Shown: positions 1 through 7,722 of the stretch, one piece after another | How the letters are laid out: each line of letters opens with the position of its first letter | Position numbering within the stretch: the first letter of the stretch is position 1 | Assembly (NCBI GenBank): GCA_964346585.1 | Contig: CAYFVQ010000015.1 | Coordinates: 1-64,000, forward strand | From: SOIA01 sp964346585 | GTDB taxonomy: Bacteria; Acidobacteriota; Aminicenantia; Aminicenantales; Aminicenantaceae | DNA length: 64,000 nucleotides | Reading direction: 5' to 3' | Notes under the pieces: model-generated | Databases searched by the model: none | What the model saw: the letters and a program-made list of their open reading frames with translations, nothing else | What the model was told of the DNA's origin: nothing | Program-made: the position numbers and the translations under genes

Positions 1-2
1 AG

Positions 3-680
3 AAGAGTCCTGTGCGGCCGTTCCACTTCGCAAGCGGGGCGGAGAACCGGAGGACCCGAGTCCTGAGCCGCGAGGAAGAAGAGCGGCTGATGGGAGAAGC
101 AGCCCCGCACTTGAGGCCGATAATCCGGACATCGCTCCTCACGGGCATGAGGCTTCAGGAGATCCTGGGGCTCAAGAGAGAAGACGTTGACCTCTCCCAG
201 GACACGATCACGATCCGGCCAGAGGTGAACAAGAGCGGAAAGCTCGACCGCATCCCCCTCCCCTGCTCGTTGAAGGAGATGCTTCAAAAATTGATTCAGG
301 AGAACGGAGGAAGGACCGAGTTCATTTTCAACTACCTTGACCCCAGAACGGATGAATTGAGGCCTGTACGGAGCATCCAGCACGCCTTCCAGGCCGCATG
401 CCGGAGGGCTGGGATAAAGGGCCTCCAGTTCCGTGACCTGCGACGGACGTTCGGCACCCGGCTCCACCAGATCGGGGTGGACCCTCTTGTCATCCAGCGG
501 CTCCTGCGGCACTCGAGCTTCAGGATCTCAGAGGAGGTCTACATCCACTCCAACTTGAGGATGATGAGAGAGGCGGTGGAACGAGCAGCGGGGGAGCCAG
601 CGAAAATGGAGCACGATTGGAGCACGGAGAAGCCGGAGAAGGGAGGAACGCCTGTAATCCCTTATTTTTCAGTGAATTAG
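3..680 (+). CDS. Tyrosine recombinase/phage-type integrase, 5'-truncated by the window edge
   Basis: This is the C-terminal catalytic part of a tyrosine recombinase, which cuts and rejoins DNA at attachment sites. The frame is open to the left edge, so the GTG at 12 is probably not the true start and the core-binding domain is missing. Visible motifs are the first catalytic Arg (TGMRLQEI), the box II stretch FRDLRRTFGTRL, the RHSS segment and the probable nucleophile Tyr in SEEVYIH. Box II normally reads HxxR, but here the His position is Arg. The gene is visibly richer in G+C than the DNA after it (about 60% by eye). It ends 29 bp before a tRNA-Glu fragment on the opposite strand, which is the expected position of an integrase beside its attachment site. 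Family assignment is firm; activity is unknown. Confidence 0.85.
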   Translation, partial: KSPVRPFHFASGAENRRTRVLSREEEERLMGEAAPHLRPIIRTSLLTGMRLQEILGLKREDVDLSQDTITIRPEVNKSGKLDRIPLPCSLKEMLQKLIQENGGRTEFIFNYLDPRTDELRPVRSIQHAFQAACRRAGIKGLQFRDLRRTFGTRLHQIGVDPLVIQRLLRHSSFRISEEVYIHSNLRMMREAVERAAGEPAKMEHDWSTEKPEKGGTPVIPYFSVN

Positions 681-708
681 CAAGATGAGTGTTTGGATGC
701 TAGGTTTC

Positions 709-747
709 CTGAGAACCACCCGTCCTAGTCCCCTAGACGATAGCGCC
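709..747 (-). pseudogene. 5' half of a tRNA-Glu (CUC) gene, broken in the anticodon loop
   Basis: Read on the minus strand, 747 down to 709 gives the acceptor 5' strand GGCGCTA, then a D-arm (GTCT, loop, GGAC), G26, an anticodon-stem strand GGTGG and a loop TTCTCAG containing anticodon CTC. The sequence then continues GAAACC instead of a CCACC-like partner strand. No T-arm (GTTCGA-type) or acceptor 3' strand follows. The 5' half matches bacterial tRNA-Glu as I know it. The break lies in the anticodon loop, a common integrase crossover point, directly beside the integrase gene. It could be an attachment-site relic or an assembly junction. Confidence 0.6.
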
Positions 748-1053
748 ACCGGGTTGAGAATAAGCCAGAATACCAGATATACCCCTGTTAAGTCAAGGAA
801 TTCAGCTCTAAGCAAAGTCCAGGGATTCCGGTCAGAAGCTTTTTTTCTAGATGAAGGCCGGTTATTATTTAGACATTATTTCAACAATTCCGGATTTGAC
901 CTGATTCGATCATAAAGTTAAAATTTTCCCAAAAAAGTTTTATCCTGACTCAATTCATTACCATTACTTAGAAAAATCAGTTGCACAGATCTTCTTCACG
1001 CAACTTGGCTGTAATAAATTTTCCTGTTTAAGTTGGAACGACTGGAATCCTTA
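748..1053. other. Non-coding stretch between the tRNA-Glu fragment and the VOC gene
   Basis: I see no supportable gene here. An open frame at 685-915 runs through the tRNA fragment and has no ribosome site or recognisable domain. Base composition falls from the G+C-rich integrase to A+T-rich DNA across this stretch. Confidence 0.5.
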
Positions 1054-1440
1054 CTATTTTGGCAATGAAAGATCCTGATAGAGCATGTAACAATTGCCGT
1101 CTATATCGTAAAAGGTGGCAAGCTTCACCATCCCTTCGATGATCCTGATATCCCCATCAAATTTGACGCCACTGCTTTCCAGCGTAGACCTGGCAGCTTC
1201 AATATTTTTCACGCCCCAGGTCAAGACCGCATTTCCGCCGGGTGGGGGCATTTTTTCCACTTGAGAAAGTCCGACATTTACCTTTTCAACCGGACTCTTC
1301 AGCTCGCACCAACCCAAATTTTCCATGTAATACAACAATTCGAATCCCAGCACTTCCTGATACCATTTCATGGATGCCTTGATGTCCGTGACATTAACAC
1401 CACAGGTCAGTCCACCGTCAAAGTTTTCTTTCAAATCCAT
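1054..1440 (-). CDS. VOC-superfamily (glyoxalase/bleomycin-resistance-like) protein
   Basis: This 128-residue protein has the single-module VOC fold used by glyoxalases, dioxygenases and drug-binding proteins. Typical features are the N-terminal strand with TCGVNVTDIKASMKWYQEVLGF, the mid-protein strand after CELKSP, and the C-terminal metal/substrate strand ATFYDIDGNCYMLYQ. The ATG at 1440 is preferred over the in-frame ATG at 1452 because GGAGGA lies just upstream of it and would otherwise be translated. It is divergent from the tandem-HxlR regulator at 1552, so that regulator may control it. The substrate cannot be read from the sequence. The family is clear; the function is unknown. Confidence 0.8.
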   Translation of the reverse strand: MDLKENFDGGLTCGVNVTDIKASMKWYQEVLGFELLYYMENLGWCELKSPVEKVNVGLSQVEKMPPPGGNAVLTWGVKNIEAARSTLESSGVKFDGDIRIIEGMVKLATFYDIDGNCYMLYQDLSLPK

Positions 1441-1551
1441 CTTTCCTCCCATTTTAAGAAATATAAGTTCTTATTTTATACTTGATATATTTATAAGTCA
1501 AGTTTATAATACAAAATAGTAAAAAAAATATTCGATGGTAAAATACCTATA

Positions 1552-2109
1552 ATGAAAAATCACAGGCCGTACAATCTGTTTCACTACCGCTGGATCATTC
1601 CCGTTCTCGGAGTTCTCTACTCTCAAAATGGAGCAAAATTCGTCACACTTCTGAACGAGCTGAAAATAAGCCGCAGCGTGCTCACCTCTACCCTACGCAA
1701 GCTGATTGTCCAGGGTATTGTGATGCGAAATCCAGGATACGGCCATCCCTTGCGACCTGAATATATTTTAACCGATAAAGGCATTAGCCTCGGGCCCTTC
1801 TGCAAAGAAATGATGACGTGTATCAATGAAAAAAAGGGATACCATCTTTTTCAGTCTAAATGGGCTGTGCAGATCATTTATCTCTGTTCTCAGAGAGAAA
1901 TCCGTTTTTCTGAATTAAAATCGGGCCTGGCACCAATCACTTCACGGGCCTTGTCCGAGGAGTTAAAGATACTGAATTCACAGGATTTCATCGAACGAAA
2001 GATTATCGAAAGTTTTCCGCCTTTAACCACCTACAGCCTGGCAAAGAAATCCATCCCATTTATTAAAGTGATTAAAAAGCATAAAAATGTTCTCATTCCT
2101 TTTTTATAA
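1552..2109 (+). CDS. Transcriptional regulator with two tandem HxlR-type winged helices
   Basis: This 185-residue protein appears to contain two HxlR-like winged-helix domains in one chain. The first, roughly residues 10-85, has the W-x-x-P-[VI]-L opening, a recognition region (ISRSVLTSTLRKL) and a wing ending ILTDKG. The second, roughly 103-175, repeats the pattern (KWAVQIIYL, FSELKSGLAPITSRALSEELKIL, then a wing). Ordinary HxlR proteins are about 110 residues and dimerise, so this looks like a fused, single-chain dimer. No clear ribosome site precedes the ATG, and a TATAAT overlaps it. The divergent VOC gene at 1054 is the likely target. Domain calls rest on pattern reading only. Confidence 0.65.
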   Translation: MKNHRPYNLFHYRWIIPVLGVLYSQNGAKFVTLLNELKISRSVLTSTLRKLIVQGIVMRNPGYGHPLRPEYILTDKGISLGPFCKEMMTCINEKKGYHLFQSKWAVQIIYLCSQREIRFSELKSGLAPITSRALSEELKILNSQDFIERKIIESFPPLTTYSLAKKSIPFIKVIKKHKNVLIPFL

Positions 2110-2255
2110 AGCTTTTTGTATGCTCATTGCATAATTCATGTTTAGAATCAATAAATTTGTTCATGTTTATCACTCCATTTGATTGACATTCTATTAAACT
2201 TTCTCCTTATTCTTCCTAAATTGACTTCCGAATTTGTCTTTGATATACAAAAAAT

Positions 2256-3419
2256 ATGTACCCAGAGATTTCAATCAAGATGGACATTTTTGCTGTATTC
2301 ATTTTCTTGGGGATCATTCAAGGAATACTCCTGTCCTTCTTCTTTTTGAGCAAAAAAAACGGCGCTAATGTTTCAAATCGCATGCAAGGGTTGATCCTTT
2401 TGGCATTATCGGCCTTCAATTTTGAAATTTTATTATGCTATAGCGGCTACATCACAAAAGCCATTCACCTTGTCGATTTTTCCGAGCCATTAAACTTTTT
2501 TATTGGTCCTGCTTTTTATTTCATTATCCTGGCTAGAATTCATCAAAATTATAAATTTAACCTTCACCAAGCTTTACATTTTCTACCATTCATTCTCTAT
2601 GGCTTTTATTCTATTCTTTTTTATATTCAGACTTCTGAATTCAAATTCAACGCGTTTCTCTCAGCATACCATCCAAAATTGAGTCACATTCCAGCAATCC
2701 AAGTTTTAAATCCAGATCCCCTATTGCTAAAAAGATATGTCAATGAACTATCGTTAATGCATCTATTCATCTATGTCGGAATCGGGCTTTACATCATCCA
2801 TAAAGCTTTCAAACAAGAGAAACTCTCTTTTTTTTCCAGAGAAATCAAAGGGCTGGTTTGGTTAAGAAATTTTTCCTTTTTTATCATGATTTTCGTTTTT
2901 ATTTGGCTTGTAACGAGAATCGTATTCGAAGAAGATCTCGGGGACCATCTTACAGCTTCATTCATCAGCATTATAATCTACGCCATCACTTTTTCAGTCA
3001 TAAAAAAATCATCTTTTTTTTCAGAAAAAACTTTTAGAAGGTCGATTAAGTATGAAAAATCCGCTCTTTCCAAAGAGGCCCAAACACAAACCTTGAAAAA
3101 GCTTCAAGATATCATGGAAAAAGATAGGCCATATCTGGATAATTCAATCTCTTTGCCTAAATTGGCAAAACGAATCCAAATATCTTCTCATCATCTTTCT
3201 CAGATTCTTAATGACTGTTTAAACAAAAACTTTTTCGAATTTATTGCAGATTACCGAATAAGGGAAGCGGAAAAGATACTTTCTGATCCGAAAAATATTA
3301 CCCTGATGATTGAAGAAGTTGCAGAAATTGTAGGTTATAATTCTAAATCGGCATTTAATAACGCCTTCAAAAAACTCACAGGATTGACTCCTTCCCAGTT
3401 TAGAGAAAAACAAAATTAA
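2256..3419 (+). CDS. AraC-family transcriptional regulator with an N-terminal membrane domain
   Basis: The first 250 residues or so hold about seven hydrophobic segments, and the last 100 are a double helix-turn-helix of AraC/XylS type. The latter is recognisable from LPKLAKRIQISSHHLSQILND, FIADYRIREAEKIL and the family signature VAEIVGYNSKSAFNNAFKKLTGLTP. Proteins of this layout are common in Bacteroidota and related groups and are thought to sense a signal at the membrane and bind DNA directly. An alternative start is the ATG at 2280; neither start has a strong ribosome site. The next gene is a DUF5916 outer-membrane protein whose upstream region carries two similar sites 21 bp apart, so it is a plausible target. 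Confidence 0.85.
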   Translation: MYPEISIKMDIFAVFIFLGIIQGILLSFFFLSKKNGANVSNRMQGLILLALSAFNFEILLCYSGYITKAIHLVDFSEPLNFFIGPAFYFIILARIHQNYKFNLHQALHFLPFILYGFYSILFYIQTSEFKFNAFLSAYHPKLSHIPAIQVLNPDPLLLKRYVNELSLMHLFIYVGIGLYIIHKAFKQEKLSFFSREIKGLVWLRNFSFFIMIFVFIWLVTRIVFEEDLGDHLTASFISIIIYAITFSVIKKSSFFSEKTFRRSIKYEKSALSKEAQTQTLKKLQDIMEKDRPYLDNSISLPKLAKRIQISSHHLSQILNDCLNKNFFEFIADYRIREAEKILSDPKNITLMIEEVAEIVGYNSKSAFNNAFKKLTGLTPSQFREKQN

Positions 3420-3432
3420 GCCCTCCTAATTC

Positions 3433-3466
3433 TTCCCGATAGGGAAGAAGTTTTTCCCGATAGGGA
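3433..3466. promoter_or_regulatory. Paired TTCCCGATAGGGA sites, 21 bp apart, upstream of the DUF5916 gene
   Basis: Two near-identical palindromic sites occur at 3433-3446 (TTCCCGATAGGGAA) and 3454-3466 (TTCCCGATAGGGA). Their starts are 21 bp apart, two helical turns. The second ends five bases before the -35 position of the promoter at 3494, the usual place for a class II activator. AraC-family proteins often bind paired sites with this spacing and such a gene lies immediately upstream. An alternative is that the first copy, as CTTCCC-GATA-GGGAAG followed by a short T run, is the terminator of the AraC gene. Confidence 0.5.
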
Positions 3467-3493
3467 CATCCGTCTTATTAAACCCGACTCTTT

Positions 3494-3499
3494 TATAAT
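3494..3499 (+). promoter_or_regulatory. TATAAT -10 element of the DUF5916 gene promoter
   Basis: A perfect TATAAT lies 32 bases before the DUF5916 start codon. The position 17 bp upstream (CGTCTT) is a poor -35, as expected for a promoter that needs an activator. The paired sites at 3433-3466 abut this -35 position. Confidence 0.5.
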
Positions 3500-3530
3500 A
3501 TCATTCGATGACTGTCGTTATTAAATCTTT

Positions 3531-6182
3531 ATGATAGGTCGGAATCAGATGGCGCGAGAAAAAAAAATCCTGGCATGTATCGTTATATTTTTAAGTCCGC
3601 TTTTAATATTTGGCGGAACGCAAGCGAGCAAACATTATAACGCCCCACTCATTGGAACAGATTCACCTCCCAAAATAGACGGCGTTTTAAATGACAGGGC
3701 ATGGGAAAAAGCTGAATGGGAAACCGGTTTTATACAGAGCATCCCATACGACGGATCTATTCCGAGCCAACAGACTTCATTTAAAATTATATTCAATAAG
3801 GATACATTGTATGCAGCTATCCGAGCACACGATACTTCACCAGAAAAAATTGTGCACAGGGTGACTAGAAGAGATGCTCCCATAGATTCGGATCTTGTGG
3901 GTATTATTTTGGATAGCTACTTCGATCGGCGCACATGCGTCCAATTTGCAGTCACAGCAGCTGGGATCAAGCATGATGTTGCCTTTATGGACGACAACGA
4001 TAAAGAAGGCGAGAGCAATTGGGATCCCATCTGGGATGTAAAAACATCTATAGATGAGGCAGGGTGGATTGCTGAAATGAGCATTCCCTTTAACCAACTC
4101 CGTTATAAAAAAACGAGAGAACAGATATGGGGATTACAGGTTGTCCGGTTATTGTATCGGAAGCAAGAATGGTCAACCTGGCAGCATATTTCCCAGGATG
4201 CACCAGGGTGGACGAGCTTTTTTGGAAAGTTATCCGGACTAAGAGAGATTAAAATCTCAAGACAAATGGAGCTTATTCCTTTTGGTGTTCTGAATCTACA
4301 GAATTCTGGAGCAAATAATAATGAAAGGCTTTCAGGCCATTTAAACGGAGGGCTTGATGGGAAAATTGGAATTTACAGTAATTTCACTTTGGATTTTTCT
4401 ATTAATCCAGACTTTGGCCAGGTAGAAGCAGATCCATCGGTCGTAAACTTAACAGCATTCGAGACACGCTTTGAAGAAAAAAGACCTTTTTTTATCGAAG
4501 GAATGAATATTTTAAGTTTCGAACTTCCGGGAAGTAGCGCCATGGAAGATACAGATTTGTTTTACTCACGAAGAATTGGCAGGTATCCACAAATTAGACC
4601 CGAGTTATCTGGAGATGAATACGACAGCTTCCCGGAAAAAACCACTATCCTAGGTGCATTTAAATTAACCGGGAGAACAAATTCCGGTTATTCAATCGGA
4701 ATTTTGGAGGCACTAACAGCTGGTGAGTACGCTCTAATCATGCCGGATTCAGAAGGTTCCCGGGAAGAGCTAGTCGAGCCTTTGTCGAATTATTTTGTAA
4801 TACGAATTAAAAAGGAAGATAGTCAAGGGAACACTTCTCTTGGAGGAATAATCACTGCAACCAACCGCGCGACAAGCCAGGGTACGGATGTTCTTGTAAA
4901 AGGAGCTTATACCGGAGGATTCGACTTGAATCATCGATGGAACAATAAAACATATTATTTCCATTTCGCCTCCGCATTCAGCAATATCCAAGGAAGTGAA
5001 CAATCCATTTTGAGAGCTCAGACTGCTGCATCCCGTTATTTTCAAAGACCAGACACTACCCACTTGACTATCGATCCAGAACGGACTTCACTTTCGGGAT
5101 ACGGTTTGAGTCTCTCAATCGGGAAAAGAGGCAGCGGACGCTGGATATATAATTTGAGGCTAAACTGCCGTTCTCCAGGATTAGAATTAAATGACTTGGG
5201 CTATTTTAGACAGGCCGACCTCATTCAAGAAAAACTATGGCTGAGTTATAGGATCTTCAATCCCTTCGCCATTTTTCGTCGTATTTTTTTCTCTGCAGAA
5301 CAGCTTGCCCGATGGAATTTCGCAGGAGAATTTCTGTTTCACGAAGGATATTTTCAAATCGAAACTCAATTTGTGAATTATTGGAGCCTACAAATGAGAT
5401 CATATGTTCGCGCAAAAGAGCTTTCTGTCAGTGAACTACGCGGAGGACCAAGCCTGCTTTTTCCTGGGAGTCATAATATCAATTATGCTTTGTCCTCAGA
5501 TCCAAGAAAAAAAATTACATTTACTGTAGAAGGCCAGAGTTTCTGGAGTCATGAGGGAATAACTTACAGTCACAATATCGGAATAGTGTCCAATATTCAC
5601 GCCGCTGATAATTTTTCAATATCCTTGGGATCTTCGTATGATGAGATTTTAAACGATCTCCAATGGGTAGCAGAACGTTATCATCTGAATGAAGAGAGAT
5701 ATGTTTTTGCCCGCCTGAAACAAAAAGAGCTGAGGTTTGAATTGCGTTTCAATTTAAGCTTGACTCCTGAATTATCCATTCAATTTTACGGTCAGCCATT
5801 CATCAGTATTGGGAAGTTTACACATCACAAAAAAATTACTGTTCCCCGAGCGGGGGAATATCATGATCGCTTCCGTGAATTTTCAGCGAATGAAATAAAA
5901 TATACTCACGAGAGCAATACGTACGACATAGATGAAAACATGGATGGAGCCACAGACTACTGCTTTCCAAATCCAGATTTCGACATTAAAGAATTCAAGA
6001 TGAATTTAGTCTTTAGGTGGGAGTTTAAGCCTGGTTCCTCTCTTTATGTGGTTTGGTCACAAAATCGTTTTTCCGAAATTCATAACAGGATTTCATCTAT
6101 GAGAGCCCGCTTCCTCGATATATTGAATATCCCCGCAGACAATATTTTCTTGATAAAAATCAGCTGCTGGTTTTCTCTCTGA
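3531..6182 (+). CDS. DUF5916 outer-membrane protein with N-terminal CBM9-like domain
   Basis: This 883-residue exported protein has a signal peptide (basic residues, then ILACIVIFLSPLLIF), a CBM9-like beta-sandwich at about residues 38-220 (PKIDGVLNDRAWEKA, followed by DIGWDPIW-type strands), and a long C-terminal region rich in alternating aromatic and polar residues. That region contains the conserved segment INPDFGQVEADPS and ends in an aromatic (CWFSL), typical of a beta-barrel inserted by the BAM machinery. The family is thought to sit in the outer membrane; its ligand is unknown, though the CBM9-like part suggests carbohydrate. The in-frame ATG at 3549 is an alternative start. The gene is probably controlled by the AraC-type regulator upstream. 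Confidence 0.85.
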   Translation: MIGRNQMAREKKILACIVIFLSPLLIFGGTQASKHYNAPLIGTDSPPKIDGVLNDRAWEKAEWETGFIQSIPYDGSIPSQQTSFKIIFNKDTLYAAIRAHDTSPEKIVHRVTRRDAPIDSDLVGIILDSYFDRRTCVQFAVTAAGIKHDVAFMDDNDKEGESNWDPIWDVKTSIDEAGWIAEMSIPFNQLRYKKTREQIWGLQVVRLLYRKQEWSTWQHISQDAPGWTSFFGKLSGLREIKISRQMELIPFGVLNLQNSGANNNERLSGHLNGGLDGKIGIYSNFTLDFSINPDFGQVEADPSVVNLTAFETRFEEKRPFFIEGMNILSFELPGSSAMEDTDLFYSRRIGRYPQIRPELSGDEYDSFPEKTTILGAFKLTGRTNSGYSIGILEALTAGEYALIMPDSEGSREELVEPLSNYFVIRIKKEDSQGNTSLGGIITATNRATSQGTDVLVKGAYTGGFDLNHRWNNKTYYFHFASAFSNIQGSEQSILRAQTAASRYFQRPDTTHLTIDPERTSLSGYGLSLSIGKRGSGRWIYNLRLNCRSPGLELNDLGYFRQADLIQEKLWLSYRIFNPFAIFRRIFFSAEQLARWNFAGEFLFHEGYFQIETQFVNYWSLQMRSYVRAKELSVSELRGGPSLLFPGSHNINYALSSDPRKKITFTVEGQSFWSHEGITYSHNIGIVSNIHAADNFSISLGSSYDEILNDLQWVAERYHLNEERYVFARLKQKELRFELRFNLSLTPELSIQFYGQPFISIGKFTHHKKITVPRAGEYHDRFREFSANEIKYTHESNTYDIDENMDGATDYCFPNPDFDIKEFKMNLVFRWEFKPGSSLYVVWSQNRFSEIHNRISSMRARFLDILNIPADNIFLIKISCWFSL

Positions 6183-6366
6183 CTGTTAATAAGGATTGGA
6201 TGCATTCTTTGGCCGTCAGAGCCTTTAGCTCTTTTAATACATTTCCTTTCCTTTTTTATAATTTTTACATCTGCCAGAGAAAATTTTATTAAAATCTTAG
6301 GGAAGTCAACGAGAACCTTGGATTTTCATTCCTTTACTCTGGACAAGCGGCATTTCAAACCATCCT

Positions 6367-6960
6367 CTATTTCAATTTTTTTATTTCATTTGCTTGTTCT
6401 CTACCTGCCTTTCTCAACATCATCTGGAGATCCGGCCTTTGTTTCCAGGCATCCACGGGGCCTAGATTTGACTCAGCCACAACTCTGACCTTCTGGAAAT
6501 CCCCTCTGTTTTTCCAATTGAAAAATTCAGCAAGGTGTATAGCGACTTCGGTATAGTAATCTCTGGGGTTATCCTCATAGGTGACGATGACGATTCCCCG
6601 GCGCGGTCCCTCCAGTTTGAACGGATCATGAGTGGTAAACCTCAATCGATCGAAAAAGGTTTTCAGCTGACCGGAGACTCCATCGTAATAAATGGGGGAT
6701 GCCATGGCCCAAATATCGGCTTTACGTAAGAGCGGAAAAACAGAGCATAAATCATCCCGAACCCCACAAGCTTTTCCCTTCACACAGCGGTCGCATCCCT
6801 GACACCCCTTATAGTTCAGACTGTTTAAGTAGATGATCCTTTTTTCAAATCCCACTTGCGAGGCCCCATCCAAATAGGCACGTAATAATGATGTTGAATT
6901 TCCCCGGCGACGAGGGCTGCCGGCAATCCCGATTGCAAAATGGCTGTTCTTCTTGCTCAT
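6367..6960 (-). CDS. Flavodoxin-fold iron-sulfur flavoprotein / NAD(P)H-dependent oxidoreductase
   Basis: The protein has the FMN-binding opening of the NADPH-dependent FMN reductase family (GIAGSPRRRGNSTSLL, residues 11-26) and the ASPIYYDGVSGQLKTFFDR segment. Residues 53-65 carry a compact CX2CX2CX5C motif, the pattern that binds a 4Fe-4S cluster in iron-sulfur flavoproteins (Isf). It is therefore likely a small cytoplasmic electron-transfer protein. The ATG at 6960 is chosen over that at 6972 because GGAGGA precedes it at normal distance. It is the last gene of a minus-strand run with the CGNR regulator (7039) and the PLP enzyme (7723). The redox partner is unknown. Confidence 0.8.
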   Translation of the reverse strand: MSKKNSHFAIGIAGSPRRRGNSTSLLRAYLDGASQVGFEKRIIYLNSLNYKGCQGCDRCVKGKACGVRDDLCSVFPLLRKADIWAMASPIYYDGVSGQLKTFFDRLRFTTHDPFKLEGPRRGIVIVTYEDNPRDYYTEVAIHLAEFFNWKNRGDFQKVRVVAESNLGPVDAWKQRPDLQMMLRKAGREQANEIKKLK

Positions 6961-7038
6961 CGTTTCCTCCATTGTTTATTCTTCCTATATCCGCTCCTTA
7001 TGAAGGCGAGAACGGTGTCTGTATTATTTATGAGGAAT

Positions 7039-7671
7039 TTATCTATTGTGTCTCCGGCCGTAAAAACGTTTTTGTTTAGCGAGGTTGCCGCAATCTTTCA
7101 TATCGCACCAGCGTCGGCTTCTGTTCTTGCTGTGATCCATAAACAACCAGCCACATCCCCTTTCGTCAGCACACATTTTAACTTTATCCCATTCATCCGA
7201 TGTCAAAAGCATAAACGCCGAATGAATGACTGCGTTTAAAGGCCAATCCAAAGAGTTTTTGTTTCCCTTCACATTCCATTCAATGCCTGATTCGGCAATT
7301 TCTAATTTTGACAGTCTCATCATTTTGGATAATTTTTTGTTAAACAGGGAGATGTCTTTATCTTGAGGCACCGTGTTTTTGGCGATGGATGAAAAAATCC
7401 GAAAAATAACTTCGCGCAGTTCTTTCGCGTCTTGGAGGACACCTTCCGCTTCTCTTGGAGATTTTTCTGACATACGGAGGAGGGTGCGTTCTTCTTCATC
7501 GGTAACGATTCCTGCATAATTGCTCCATTCTGCCAGGTCAAAATAAGATCTAAGAAATTCACGGCCTTGTTCGGTTGCATGCATGCCTTGTGTATTCGAA
7601 AAGTCAAGACAGAGCCACCCTCCAATAAGTTTTAGGGTTCTCATGCTTCTTGTTTCCCTCGAATGTGTCAT
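7039..7671 (-). CDS. CGNR zinc-finger protein with ABATE-type N-terminal domain
   Basis: This 210-residue protein ends in a CGNR zinc finger with Cys167, Cys173, Cys189 and Cys194, the last starting the CGN signature followed by basic residues (KQKRFYGRR). The N-terminal 150 residues resemble the ABATE/stress-induced domain, beginning LIGGWLCLDFSNT. The family is regarded as stress-related transcription regulators. It lies between a PLP enzyme and an Fe-S flavoprotein on the same strand, 51 and 78 bp away, so the three may be co-transcribed. A second in-frame ATG at residue 10 has GAGGG upstream and could be the true start. Confidence 0.8.
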   Translation of the reverse strand: MTHSRETRSMRTLKLIGGWLCLDFSNTQGMHATEQGREFLRSYFDLAEWSNYAGIVTDEEERTLLRMSEKSPREAEGVLQDAKELREVIFRIFSSIAKNTVPQDKDISLFNKKLSKMMRLSKLEIAESGIEWNVKGNKNSLDWPLNAVIHSAFMLLTSDEWDKVKMCADERGCGWLFMDHSKNRSRRWCDMKDCGNLAKQKRFYGRRHNR

Positions 7672-7722
7672 TTTAATTTTCCTGAATAAATTTTCCCATC
7701 CACAAACTTCTGCCTTTCTGAA

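Noticed and set aside
685..915. Open frame of 76 codons after the integrase gene
   Set aside because: It runs through the tRNA-Glu fragment on the other strand, has no ribosome site and resembles no protein family.
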